A stretch of DNA of 37,974 nucleotides from Haliea sp. E1-2-M8 (lineage in GTDB: Bacteria > Pseudomonadota > Gammaproteobacteria > Pseudomonadales > Halieaceae). This document shows, in pieces, positions 19,765-27,720 of the stretch. The stretch spans positions 3,683 to 41,656 of the forward strand of contig NZ_JAUTDR010000034.1 of assembly GCF_030649675.1 (NCBI RefSeq). Direction: 5' to 3'. The first letter of the stretch is position 1; the number at the start of each line of letters is the position of its first letter. The notes below the pieces were generated by a model, which did no database searches, was not told the DNA's origin, and worked only from the letters and a program-made list of their open reading frames with translations. A program made the position numbers and the translations under genes.

Positions 19765-21537
19765 TTAATACGTACGGGCCTTGGGCTCGAAGGTCGGTAC
19801 GGTCAGCGGCTTGAAGTTCACGCCGCGCTTGCCGACCCGCTTCTCGCCCGGGTAGTACATGGAATGACACAGCCAGTTCTCATCGTCCCGCTCCTGGAAA
19901 TCGTCGCGGGCGTGGGCGCCGCGGCTTTCGTTGCGGGCCTCGGCGGTAATCGCCGTGGCCTCGGCCACTTCCAGCAGGTTGTGCAACTCCAGCGCCTCGA
20001 TACGGGCGGTATTGAAGGTGCTGCTTTTGTCGGGCAGGGCGGCGCCTTCGATGCGGCCGCGCAGATCCGCCAGCTTGCGAATGCCTTCCTGCATGAACTC
20101 GCCCTTGCGGAACACACCGAAGTAGTTCTGCATGATACTTTGCAACTCTTTGCGCAGGTCCGGAATCTTGTCGCTGCCGGTGGCCTCGTTGAGCTTGTTG
20201 AGCCGGGACATGCCCTGCTCGATATCCGAGGCACTGGCATCGCGCAGCTCGATCCCCTCGCGCAGCGCACTCTCGATGAACAGGCCGGAAGCGCGACCAA
20301 ATACCACCAGGTCCAGCAGCGAATTGCCACCCAGGCGGTTGGCGCCATGCACGGAGACACAGGCGACCTCACCACAGGCGTACAGGCCGGGGATGATCTG
20401 GTCATTGCCTTGCGCATCCACGGTCAGGGCCTGGCCATGGACGTTGGTGGGGATGCCACCCATCATGTAATGACAGGTCGGAACCACCGGAATCGGCTCC
20501 TTCACCGGATCGACGTGGGCAAAGGTGCGCGACAGCTCACAGATGCCCGGCAGGCGCGACTCCAGCACCTCCTCGCCCAGGTGATCGAGCTTGAGCAACA
20601 CGTGGTCACCCTCGGGGCCACAGCCGCGGCCCTCAAGGATCTCCAGAACCATGGAGCGCGCGACCACGTCGCGACCCGCCAGATCCTTGGCATTGGGCGC
20701 ATAGCGCTCCATGAAGCGCTCGCCGTCCTTGTTGATCAGGTAGCCGCCCTCGCCGCGGCAGCCTTCGGTCACCAGGGTGCCGGCGCCATAGATACCGGTG
20801 GGGTGGAACTGCCACATCTCGATGTCCTGCACCGGGAAGCCGGCGCGCAGGGCCATGCCGATACCGTCGCCGGTGTTGATGTGGGCGTTGGTGGTCGAGG
20901 CGTAGATACGCCCGGCGCCGCCGGTGGCAAACACCGTCGCCTTGGCTTTGACGTAAACGGTCTCGCCGGTTTCCATGCAGATGGCAATCACCCCAACCAC
21001 CGCGCCATCCTGGTTCTTGACCAGGTCGGTGGCGTACCACTCGTTGAAGAATACAGTCTGGTTCTTCAGATTGCCCTGGTACAGGGTGTGCAGCAGGGCG
21101 TGACCGGTACGGTCAGCTGCAGCACAGGTGCGGGCCGCCTGGGTCGGGTTGTCAGGACCCTTGGACTGGCCGCCGAAAGGGCGCTGGTAGATGCGGCCCT
21201 CTTCCGTGCGGGAGAAGGGCAGGCCCATGTGCTCCAACTCGAACACCGCCTCCGGACCGACGCTGCACATGTATTCGATGGCGTCCTGGTCGCCGATGTA
21301 GTCGGAGCCCTTGACGGTGTCGTACATGTGCCAGCGCCAGTCATCATTCGGATCGGCGCTGGCAATGGCACAGGTGATGCCGCCCTGGGCGGAAACAGTG
21401 TGGGAACGGGTCGGGAACACCTTGGAGATTACCGCGGTCTTGTAGCCTGACTGGGCCAGCTGCAGCGCGGCGCGCATGCCCGCGCCACCACCACCCACGA
21501 TGACGCCGTCAAATGAAATGGTTCGCAATGCTGTCAT
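19765..21537 (-). CDS. sdhA: Succinate dehydrogenase flavoprotein subunit SdhA
   Basis: SdhA oxidises succinate to fumarate on a covalently bound FAD. The 590-residue protein shows the FAD loop [20 protein letters not shown], the covalent FAD site in [13 protein letters not shown] (His46), and the capping-domain [15 protein letters not shown]-type segment. The substrate-site region [10 protein letters not shown] and [12 protein letters not shown] follow, and the C-terminus ends [15 protein letters not shown]. The start lies 3 bp after sdhD, with a G-rich stretch from the sdhD terminal codons serving as a poor ribosome site, so coupling is likely. Confidence 0.98.
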   Translation of the reverse strand: MTALRTISFDGVIVGGGGAGMRAALQLAQSGYKTAVISKVFPTRSHTVSAQGGITCAIASADPNDDWRWHMYDTVKGSDYIGDQDAIEYMCSVGPEAVFELEHMGLPFSRTEEGRIYQRPFGGQSKGPDNPTQAARTCAAADRTGHALLHTLYQGNLKNQTVFFNEWYATDLVKNQDGAVVGVIAICMETGETVYVKAKATVFATGGAGRIYASTTNAHINTGDGIGMALRAGFPVQDIEMWQFHPTGIYGAGTLVTEGCRGEGGYLINKDGERFMERYAPNAKDLAGRDVVARSMVLEILEGRGCGPEGDHVLLKLDHLGEEVLESRLPGICELSRTFAHVDPVKEPIPVVPTCHYMMGGIPTNVHGQALTVDAQGNDQIIPGLYACGEVACVSVHGANRLGGNSLLDLVVFGRASGLFIESALREGIELRDASASDIEQGMSRLNKLNEATGSDKIPDLRKELQSIMQNYFGVFRKGEFMQEGIRKLADLRGRIEGAALPDKSSTFNTARIEALELHNLLEVAEATAITAEARNESRGAHARDDFQERDDENWLCHSMYYPGEKRVGKRGVNFKPLTVPTFEPKARTY

Positions 21538-21540
21538 GTC

Positions 21541-21903
21541 TCAATATCCCCAAAGGATCTGTACGCCCCAGACCACATAAACAAAAAGTACCAGTGCAAT
21601 CACCAGCTGCGCGGAAATGCGCAGCACGTTGCCGGTGGTTCCCATCATCCGCTCGGTCAGGTAGTCCGTGACCACCGACCACAGACCAATCCAGGAGTGG
21701 GCTGCCAGGGACAGCAGGGCCATCAGGCTGAAAACCTTGACCCAGGTCTGGCCAAACAGCGCTTTCCAACTGGCATAATCGACGCCGGCGAGCACAACCC
21801 AGGCGAGGAAAACGAAGTACACGAGCAGAATGACACCGCTGACCCGCTGCACCAGCCAGTCTGACGTCCCGGAGCGACCAAAACTTGTGACTGCAGTTAC
21901 CAT
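21541..21903 (-). CDS. sdhD: Succinate dehydrogenase membrane anchor SdhD
   Basis: A 120-residue membrane anchor that with SdhC binds heme b and ubiquinone and docks SdhAB to the inner membrane. Three hydrophobic helices are visible at about residues 20-42, 55-77 and 92-117. A His in the second helix region (AAHSWIGLWSVVTDYL) and the DYL motif are typical of the quinone/heme neighbourhood. Its ATG overlaps the end of sdhC by 7 bp. Confidence 0.95.
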   Translation of the reverse strand: MVTAVTSFGRSGTSDWLVQRVSGVILLVYFVFLAWVVLAGVDYASWKALFGQTWVKVFSLMALLSLAAHSWIGLWSVVTDYLTERMMGTTGNVLRISAQLVIALVLFVYVVWGVQILWGY

Positions 21904-22271
21904 ATCATCACCCCCGCCAGCAGTGTCAGCACAACAGACAGCACGATGATCAGGCGCGCGCCAAGGATGCCGCCTTCCAGACTCTCACCGATGCCGAAAT
22001 CCATGATCAGGTGCCTGACTCCCGCGAGAGCGTGGTAGATCAGGGCTGCCGCGATAACCAACAGGATCACCTTGGCCAAGGGGCTGGTCATGGTCGATTG
22101 CAGGGAGGCAAAACTTTCCGGGCTGCGCAGGCTCATATCCAGGGCCCAGACCAGGAAGGCCATGGCAACAAAAAGAAATACACCGGAAGCGCGATGGGTA
22201 ATCGATGTCCATGCGGTGATGGGGAGCCGCATGCTGCCGATGTCCAGATTAACAGGACGTTTGTCTTTCAC
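21897..22271 (-). CDS. sdhC: Succinate dehydrogenase cytochrome b556 subunit SdhC
   Basis: The 124-residue cytochrome b subunit of complex II. The RPVNLDIGSMRLPITAWTSITHRASG N-terminus contains the conserved SITHRASG quinone-site motif. Three transmembrane helices follow, and the heme-ligand His lies in the YHALAGVRHLIMDFG segment. It is the first gene of the sdhCDAB-sucAB-lpd-sucCD operon, with the promoter about 110-140 bp upstream, and is divergent from gltA. Confidence 0.96.
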   Translation of the reverse strand: MKDKRPVNLDIGSMRLPITAWTSITHRASGVFLFVAMAFLVWALDMSLRSPESFASLQSTMTSPLAKVILLVIAAALIYHALAGVRHLIMDFGIGESLEGGILGARLIIVLSVVLTLLAGVMIW

Positions 22272-22380
22272 AGTTCAGGTACCACCGTTGCAGACGCCAC
22301 AAGGGCGATTAATGGGGCCGGCCACACGTAAGGCCAGACGCTGTTGCCACCCGCTCAGGGACGCGGGGAAAGCGCGCAGA

Positions 22381-22409
22381 ATTATAGGAGGATGCGAGAT
22401 CAATTACAA
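22381..22409 (-). promoter_or_regulatory. Sigma-70 promoter of the sdh-suc operon
   Basis: On the minus strand TTGTAA at 22409-22404 is followed after exactly 17 bp by a perfect TATAAT at 22386-22381. The start site would be near 22374, giving a leader of roughly 100 nt before sdhC. Confidence 0.7.
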
Positions 22410-22531
22410 ACCTGCACACCACAGACACGAGGTTGGAAAAAGTGCCGCGAACATCGCCGATCTCCCAACTTCATGATTCGGGACAATAGGCTCAGAAGCG
22501 CCCAGAATGATCGCAAATAGGCCCGGATGAA

Positions 22532-22559
22532 TTGACAAAAGCTGTCGAGACTCTATAGT
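22532..22559 (+). promoter_or_regulatory. Sigma-70 promoter of gltA
   Basis: A perfect TTGACA at 22532-22537 is followed after 16 bp by TATAGT at 22554-22559. Transcription would start near 22566, only about 29 nt before the gltA ATG, with AGGA at 22585-22588 as ribosome-binding site. Confidence 0.75.
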
Positions 22560-22594
22560 TGGGCCCCCCACGGAACTACATCGCAGGACCCCCT

Positions 22595-23887
22595 ATGAGT
22601 GAAAGAAAGGCAACCCTGAAGGTAGACGGGCTGGATGAAACCATCGAGCTGCCAATCTACTCCGGCACTATCGGCCCAGACGTTATCGACGTCGGCGGCC
22701 TCACCGCCAAAGGCATGTTTACCTACGACCCCGGCTTCGTCTCCACGGCTGCCTGCGACTCACAGATTACCTACATTGACGGCGCCGAGGGCGTCCTCCT
22801 GCATCGCGGCTACCCGATCGACCAGCTGGCCGAGCACAGCGACTACCTGGAAACCTGCTACCTGCTGCTCTACGGCGAACTGCCCAGCAAAGCGCAGAAA
22901 GACAACTTTGTCAGCACAGTCAAGCGCCACACGATGGTGCACGAGCAAATTCGCACGTTCTTCAACGGTTTTCGCCGCGACGCACACCCAATGGCAGTCA
23001 TGTGCGGTGTAGTCGGCGCGCTGTCGGCGTTCTATCACGACTCACTGGACATCTCGGACGAGCATCACCGCGAAGTCGCCGCGTTCCGTCTGATCGCGAA
23101 GATGCCCACCCTCGCCGCAATGAGCTACAAGTTCTCCATCGGCCAGCCGTTCATGTACCCCGACAACAACATGAGCTACTCCGAGAACTTCCTGCACATG
23201 ATGTTCGGCAATCCCTGTGAGCCCAGCAACATCAGCCCCGTGCTGGCCAAGGCCATGGACCGCATCTTCCTGCTGCACGCCGACCACGAGCAGAACGCCT
23301 CCACCTCCACTGTGCGCATGGCGGGTTCCTCTGGCGCCAATCCTTTCGCCTGTATGGCTGCGGGCATTGCAGCTCTCTGGGGCCCCTCCCATGGCGGCGC
23401 CAACGAGGCAGTGCTGGAAATGCTGGAGGAGATCGGCGATGTCTCCCGCATTGACGAGTTCGTGGCCCGCGCCAAGGACAAGGACGATCCGTTCCGGCTG
23501 ATGGGTTTCGGCCACCGTGTCTACAAGAACTTCGACCCCCGCGCCAAGGTGATGAAAGAGGCCGCCGACGAGGTACTCGCGGAGCTGGGCATCGACAACG
23601 ACCCGCTGCTGGCCATCGCCACACGCCTCGAGCAGATCGCCCTGGAAGACAGCTATTTTATCGAGAAAAAGCTCTACCCCAACGTGGACTTCTACTCCGG
23701 TATCATCCTCAAGGCCATCGGCATTCCCACCAGCATGTTTACCGTGATTTTCGCCGTTGGCCGCACGGTAGGCTGGATCGCCCACTGGCACGAGATGATC
23801 AGCGGCAGCTACCGGATCGCTCGACCCCGCCAGCTCTACACCGGCCACGCCCAGCGCGACTTCGTGCCGCTGGATAAACGCGGCTGA
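22595..23887 (+). CDS. gltA: Citrate synthase GltA (type II)
   Basis: GltA condenses oxaloacetate with acetyl-CoA to start the TCA cycle. The 430-residue protein has the family pattern of the hexameric, NADH-sensitive Gram-negative type: an N-terminal domain with [22 protein letters not shown], then [13 protein letters not shown]. The active-site His lies in [19 protein letters not shown], the second His in [18 protein letters not shown], and Arg/Asp in the [16 protein letters not shown] region. The frame opens at 22559, but the ATG at 22595 has AGGA upstream and fits the usual MSERKATL start. It is divergent from sdhC, as in Pseudomonas, and ends in its own terminator. Confidence 0.98.
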   Translation: MSERKATLKVDGLDETIELPIYSGTIGPDVIDVGGLTAKGMFTYDPGFVSTAACDSQITYIDGAEGVLLHRGYPIDQLAEHSDYLETCYLLLYGELPSKAQKDNFVSTVKRHTMVHEQIRTFFNGFRRDAHPMAVMCGVVGALSAFYHDSLDISDEHHREVAAFRLIAKMPTLAAMSYKFSIGQPFMYPDNNMSYSENFLHMMFGNPCEPSNISPVLAKAMDRIFLLHADHEQNASTSTVRMAGSSGANPFACMAAGIAALWGPSHGGANEAVLEMLEEIGDVSRIDEFVARAKDKDDPFRLMGFGHRVYKNFDPRAKVMKEAADEVLAELGIDNDPLLAIATRLEQIALEDSYFIEKKLYPNVDFYSGIILKAIGIPTSMFTVIFAVGRTVGWIAHWHEMISGSYRIARPRQLYTGHAQRDFVPLDKRG

Positions 23888-23930
23888 ACCCGCGCGGCGG
23901 GCTGCGCGCCCCGGGCTACGCGCCCCCAAC

Positions 23931-23956
23931 AAGGCCGCCCTCGCGCGGCCTTTTTT
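23931..23956 (+). terminator. Rho-independent terminator of gltA
   Basis: AAGGCCGC (23931-23938) pairs with GCGGCCTT (23945-23952) around a 6-nt loop, with a T-tract running on to 23956. It separates gltA from the downstream KAS III gene. Confidence 0.9.
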
Positions 23957-24002
23957 CGTTACACTCGCCCCATCGGGCACAGCAACAGGGAACAGGCAGG
24001 TC

Positions 24003-25124
24003 ATGAGTGACGTCGTTATCAGCGGCACAGGGCTGTATACACCACCCCAATCCATCAGCAACGAAGAGCTTGTCTTCTCATTCAACACCTGGGTCGAGCA
24101 ATTCAATGCCGCCAACGCAGATGCCATCACCGCAGGCAGCTTGGCGCCCATGCAGCCCTCCTCCGCGGAATTCATTGAAAAGGCTTCGGGGATCAAATCC
24201 CGCTATGTAATCGACAAGGCCGGAGTACTCGACCCCAACCGCATGGTTCCGCACATTCCTGAACGCCCGGACAACAGTCGCTCGGTGCAGTGCGAAATCT
24301 CCGTGGCCGCCGCCCGGGAAGCCATGGCTCAGGCTGGCAAGTCCGCGGTGGATATCGATGCAGTGATTGTCGCCTGTTCCAACCTGCAGCGGCCCTACCC
24401 CGCTATTGCGGTGGAGGTGCAGGACGCACTGGGTATCCAGGGCTTCGGCTTCGACATGAACGTGGCCTGTTCTTCCGCCACCTTCGGTATCCAGCAGGCG
24501 CGCGACAGCATCCGCTCCGGCAGCGCGGGCTGTGTGCTCATCCTCAATCCCGAGATCTGCAGCGGCCATCTCAACTTCCGCGACCGCGACTCCCACTTTA
24601 TCTTCGGCGACGTTTGCACCGCGATTATCGTCGAGAGCAGCGACAGCGCCACTGCCGCGGAGCGCTACCGCGTTGTCGACAGCAAACTGCAGACCCTGTT
24701 CTCCAACAACATCCGCAACAACTTCGGCTTTCTCAACCGCGCCGCCGAGGAAGGTATCGGCGAGCCCGACAAGCTGTTTGTGCAGGAGGGGCGCAAGGTT
24801 TTCAAGGAAGTCTGCCCCGCTGTGGCAAAGCAGATCACCGAGCAGCTGCAGCGCCTGAACATCGCGCCCGACTCCCTCAAGCGCCTGTGGCTGCACCAGG
24901 CCAATCTGAGCATGAACCAGCTCATCTCACGCAAGGTCCTCGGCCGGGATGCCACCGCCGCAGAAGCGCCCACCATTCTGGACGAGTACGCCAATACCAG
25001 TTCCGCGGGCTCAGTGATTGCGTTCCACAAGCATCGCGGGGATTTTGCCAGTGGTGATCTCGGGGTGCTGTGTTCCTTCGGTGCGGGCTACAGCATTGGC
25101 AGCGTGATTCTGCAGCGGGTTTGA
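24003..25124 (+). CDS. fabH2: Beta-ketoacyl-ACP synthase III, FabH2-like
   Basis: A 373-residue KAS III-family thiolase-fold enzyme. The catalytic triad is complete: Cys156 in DMNVACSSATFG, His298 in LWLHQANLSMNQL, and Asn331 in YANTSSAGS. It is longer than classical FabH (about 320 residues), with an extra N-terminal insertion (FNTWVEQFNAANADAI). As I recall it, the sequence resembles the Pseudomonas aeruginosa FabH2 type (PA3286), which primes fatty-acid synthesis with a medium-chain acyl-CoA shunted from beta-oxidation. That specificity is inferred here. The gene begins 46 bp after the gltA terminator and must have its own promoter. Any native terminator beyond the stop has been replaced by the mobile-element remnant. 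Confidence 0.88.
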   Translation: MSDVVISGTGLYTPPQSISNEELVFSFNTWVEQFNAANADAITAGSLAPMQPSSAEFIEKASGIKSRYVIDKAGVLDPNRMVPHIPERPDNSRSVQCEISVAAAREAMAQAGKSAVDIDAVIVACSNLQRPYPAIAVEVQDALGIQGFGFDMNVACSSATFGIQQARDSIRSGSAGCVLILNPEICSGHLNFRDRDSHFIFGDVCTAIIVESSDSATAAERYRVVDSKLQTLFSNNIRNNFGFLNRAAEEGIGEPDKLFVQEGRKVFKEVCPAVAKQITEQLQRLNIAPDSLKRLWLHQANLSMNQLISRKVLGRDATAAEAPTILDEYANTSSAGSVIAFHKHRGDFASGDLGVLCSFGAGYSIGSVILQRV

Positions 25125-25129
25125 CGACC

Positions 25130-25232
25130 TCACTCCACGGGATTACGCCAGTCCTTCTTGTTCGCCACTGCCAGGATCCGCACGGAACCCGGGCAACGCG
25201 TATCCGGGTGGGGGTTGCAGGACACGCCGAGC
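25130..25232 (-). pseudogene. 3' remnant of an unidentified minus-strand gene
   Basis: Between the fabH2 stop and the first recognisable transposase codons, the minus strand reads an open frame ending at a TGA at 25130-25132. Its last residues include AKKLGVSCNPHPDTRCPG and then VRILAVANKKDWRNPVE. The composition looks like a genuine protein C-terminus. The frame runs into the transposase coding region at about 25232, so the 5' part would have been removed when the element arrived or was truncated. I do not recognise the family. It could also be a chance frame. Confidence 0.35.
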
Positions 25233-26138
25233 TTCTTGGCCCAGCAGCGCGTCAGCGCTGTGGTCATGGAAGCCTGTTCTGGTGCGCACTTTCTAGCGCA
25301 GCAGGTAGAACAGATGGGCCATACTGCCGTGCTCTACCCACCCAAGCACGTCAAAAGCTACCAGCGTGGCCAGAAGAACGACTACAACGACGCCAGGGCA
25401 CTGGCGGAGGCACACCTGCATGGCCATCTGCGGCCGGTGCCGGTCAAAACCATAGCCCAACAGGACTCCGCTCTGGTGGTGTTGCAACGCAAGCAGCTGA
25501 AAGAAGAGCAGGTGAGGCTGGGTAACCAGATGAGATCATTGCTGGCTGAACGAGGTGTTGCTCTGCCTGTCGGGGTCAGAGCGCTCAAGGTGGGTGTGCC
25601 CCGGGTTCTGGAGGACGCGAGCAATGGCCTGACGGTAGTGGCCCGCCACATCCTCGCACAGGCGTACGATCGGTACCTGGGCCTGCTGGAAGAGATTGTC
25701 TGGTATGACCGGCAGTTGAAGGAGCAGGCGCGGGAGGATGACACGTGCCGTCGCCTGTGTGAGATACCGGGCATGGGCCCCATTGTTGCCAATGTGTTCC
25801 AGGCCTGGATAGGTGGGGGTCAGCAGTTCCGCCGGGGGCGCGATGCTTCGGCGGCACTGGGGCTGGTTCCAAGGCAGTTCAGTACAGGCGGCCGAGAAGT
25901 ACTACTGGGTATCACCAAGCGCGGAAACCGCTATGTCCGCTCACAGATTATCAATGGCGCACAGGCGGTGCTGCGATACGCCGCGGGCAAGAAAGATGCC
26001 CTGAGTCAGTGGGTCATGCGCCTGAAACAGACGCGGGGGCACAACAAGGCAGTTGTTGCCCTGGCGAACAAGCTAGTTCGGATCGCCTGGGTGATTGTTG
26101 CCCGGGGTGAAACCTATCAACCGAGAATGGCAAGTTAG
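25158..26138 (+). pseudogene. 5'-truncated IS110-family transposase
   Basis: IS110-family elements encode a DEDD RuvC-like recombinase with a C-terminal Transposase_20 domain. Here homology begins only at about residue 26 (FLAQQRVSAVVMEACSGAHF). The Glu of MEAC and the Asp pair of KNDYNDARALAEA are present, but the first catalytic Asp (normally in a GLDLAK-type strand about 40 residues upstream) is missing. The 108 bp back to fabH2 does not encode it in any frame. The C-terminal domain is intact: CEIPGMGPIVANVF, ALGLVPRQFSTGGREVLLGITKRGNRYVR with the conserved Ser, and NKAVVALANKLVRIAW. The open frame starts at a TTG, which is probably not a real start. The protein should be inactive on its own. 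Confidence 0.85.
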
Positions 26139-26435
26139 GCCTGAGACAGGCTCACCAGTCAGCAGAGCATTAGAGAGGAGGTACCTACCCCAAGGTTGCG
26201 AAGGCAACGAACACGTGATGTCACTAACAGGTCAGACCGACCTGCCGAAAACCTGGTGAATACGACGGCCCGCGAGGCCGCTCGGATGATAAGGACGGTA
26301 GGTGCGGATACTCATCGAGGCCAGGAGCTCCAAGAATCAATGGCTCCATCAACAGGCCGGATATATGTCAGCAACCTGTCCCTGAATCAGTGTTCCAGCC
26401 TTGCAAAGGGGGAGGAGACCATATATGTATTCACG
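25230..26435 (+). mobile_element. IS110/IS1111-type insertion sequence remnant
   Basis: The remnant comprises the truncated transposase and about 300 bp of 3' non-coding sequence. The closing part (GGCCGGATATATGTCAGC at 26357-26374 and AGACCATATATGT further on) resembles, from memory, the ends of IS1111-group elements, where the structured non-coding region lies downstream of the transposase. The left end is deleted, and no terminal inverted repeat or target duplication can be defined. The element separates fabH2 from hisC. Exact borders are estimates. Confidence 0.6.
26160..26430 (+). ncRNA. Candidate IS bridge RNA region
   Basis: The 376 bp between the transposase stop (26138) and hisC have no gene. 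The first part contains three consecutive perfect hairpins: GTTGC-GAAG-GCAAC (26195-26208), CAGGTC-AGACC-GACCTG (26228-26244) and CGGCC-CGCGA-GGCCG (26266-26280). IS110-family elements express a bridge RNA with a 5' stem-loop and two guide loops from their non-coding end; in the IS1111 group it is on the 3' side. Position and structure fit, but transcription and target-pairing loops are not shown. From about 26440 to 26514 I see nothing. Confidence 0.4.
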
Positions 26436-26514
26436 GCGAGTCCCTGTAGCCCTCCAGCGTCCCGCCAACCGAATTCAGTGCTCCGATTCACATTACCGGG
26501 GTACGCGAGGAGAC

Positions 26515-27576
26515 TCACGCCAGCAAGGCCGGCAGCGCCTCCAGCAATGCATCGCACTGCTCATCCGTGCCCACCGTAATCCGCAGATAGTCAGAAATCC
26601 GCGGCTTGTCGAAATAGCGCACGACAATGCCCTGCTCCCGCAGCGCCAGGAACAGCGCCTGGGCATCGCACCCGGGGCCCGGGGTGGCGAAGACGAAGTT
26701 CGCGGCCGAGGGCAGCACGGAGAAACCCAGCGATTCCAGCCCCCGGGTGAGCCGCGCACGGGTCGCGATGACCTTGTCGCGGCTGTCCTGGAACCAGTCC
26801 TCGTCGGCCAGTGAGGCAATGACCGCGCGCTGGGCGATGGCGTCCAGGGGATAGGAGTTGAAGGAGTTCTTGATCCGCTGCAGGCCGTCGATCAGGTGCA
26901 CCTGGCCGAATGCCATGCCGACACGCAGGCCGGCGAGGGCGCGGGACTTGGACAGGGTCTGCACGACCAGCAGGTTGGCGAAGTCGTTGATCAGGGTGAC
27001 AGCGGACTCGCCGCCGAAATCGATGTAGGCCTCATCGATGACTACCACGCGGTCGGAGTTGGCTTGCAACAGGCGCCGGATATCAGCCAGGCCCAGCAGG
27101 ATGCCGGTGGGGGCGTTCGGGTTGGGCACGATGATGCCACCGTTGGGGCGCGCGTAGGCGGCGACATCGACGGTGAAATCCTCGCCCAGAGGCACCGGCT
27201 CGAAGTCGATACCGTAGAGTTGGCACCAGACCGGGTAAAAGCTGTAGCTGATGTCTGGAAACAGCAGAGGCTGCTCCTGCTGCAATAACCCCAGAAACGT
27301 GTGCGCGAGCACTTCGTCGGAGCCGTTGCCCAGAAACACCTGATCCGCCGCCAGGCCGTAGTACTTCGCCAGGGCCTGGCGCAGGGCGGTGGATTCCGGG
27401 TCGGGATAGCGGCGCAGGGCCTCGCCGTCGATGCCCTGGATCGCCGCCAGCACCTGCGGCGACGGCGGGTACGGGGCTTCGTTGGTGTTGAGTTTCACCA
27501 GCCGCTGATGGCGGGGCTGTTCGCCCGGCACGTAGGGCGTCAGGCGCCGGGTAAGGTCACTCCAGAAGCGGCTCAT
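26515..27576 (-). CDS. hisC: Histidinol-phosphate aminotransferase HisC
   Basis: HisC transfers the amino group from glutamate to imidazole-acetol phosphate in histidine synthesis. The 353-residue protein is a fold-type I PLP enzyme: [12 protein letters not shown] at the N-terminus, [21 protein letters not shown], a [10 protein letters not shown] Asp/Tyr pair, and the PLP lysine in [14 protein letters not shown] (Lys210). The frame is open to 27642, but the ATG at 27576 has AGGA about 7 nt upstream and starts the conserved [17 protein letters not shown]. It is isolated from other his genes. Gammaproteobacteria often carry a second, broader-specificity HisC paralogue active on aromatic substrates, so histidine synthesis may not be its only role. 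Confidence 0.93.
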   Translation of the reverse strand: MSRFWSDLTRRLTPYVPGEQPRHQRLVKLNTNEAPYPPSPQVLAAIQGIDGEALRRYPDPESTALRQALAKYYGLAADQVFLGNGSDEVLAHTFLGLLQQEQPLLFPDISYSFYPVWCQLYGIDFEPVPLGEDFTVDVAAYARPNGGIIVPNPNAPTGILLGLADIRRLLQANSDRVVVIDEAYIDFGGESAVTLINDFANLLVVQTLSKSRALAGLRVGMAFGQVHLIDGLQRIKNSFNSYPLDAIAQRAVIASLADEDWFQDSRDKVIATRARLTRGLESLGFSVLPSAANFVFATPGPGCDAQALFLALREQGIVVRYFDKPRISDYLRITVGTDEQCDALLEALPALLA

Positions 27577-27661
27577 GCACAATCCTGCGGTCGGCACAGT
27601 GCGGGAAGCGCGGTATTCTACTGGAGCAATGCGGCATTGCAAGCCGCACAGGGGCCGGGCG

Positions 27662-27717
27662 GGTGTGGCCGGCGAGGTGTGGCCGGCCAGGTGCGGCCCG
27701 CCAGGTGTGACTGCAGC
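27662..27717. repeat. 14-bp tandem repeat, about four copies
   Basis: Starting at 27662, 27676, 27690 and 27704, the unit GGTGTGGCCGGCCA recurs every 14 bp. The first two copies are nearly identical, the third differs at two positions and the fourth is decayed. It lies in the 144-bp gap between the hisC start and the porin stop. Confidence 0.75.
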
Positions 27718-27720
27718 AGC

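Larger units (their letters stand above)
22272..22594. other. Divergent sdhC-gltA control region
   Basis: This 323-bp gap contains one plausible promoter for each direction (see separate entries) placed about 125 bp apart between their -10 and -35 elements. The sdh leader is about 100 nt and GC-rich. I see no small gene and no recognisable riboswitch. The A/T-rich stretch between the two promoters (22410-22531) is a natural place for regulator binding, but I could not assign a site. Confidence 0.55.

Noticed and set aside
18913-21450. Long plus-strand open frame opposite sdhB and sdhA
   Set aside because: Same cause: it shadows two well-supported genes and shows a low-complexity His/Gln/Gly-rich translation.
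22272-22380. Riboswitch or structured leader before sdhC
   Set aside because: The leader is GC-rich, but I see no conserved riboswitch core or stable multi-stem fold by eye.
25158-26138. Intact, active IS110 transposase
   Set aside because: The first catalytic Asp region is absent and cannot be recovered in another frame from the 108 bp upstream.
25125-26514. A defence island or integrated element in the accessory gap
   Set aside because: Only one transposase remnant, its non-coding tail and a small gene fragment are present; no integrase, tRNA site or defence genes.
27662-27717. Short repeat array as a CRISPR
   Set aside because: Units are 14 bp, directly adjacent and without spacers; no cas genes nearby.
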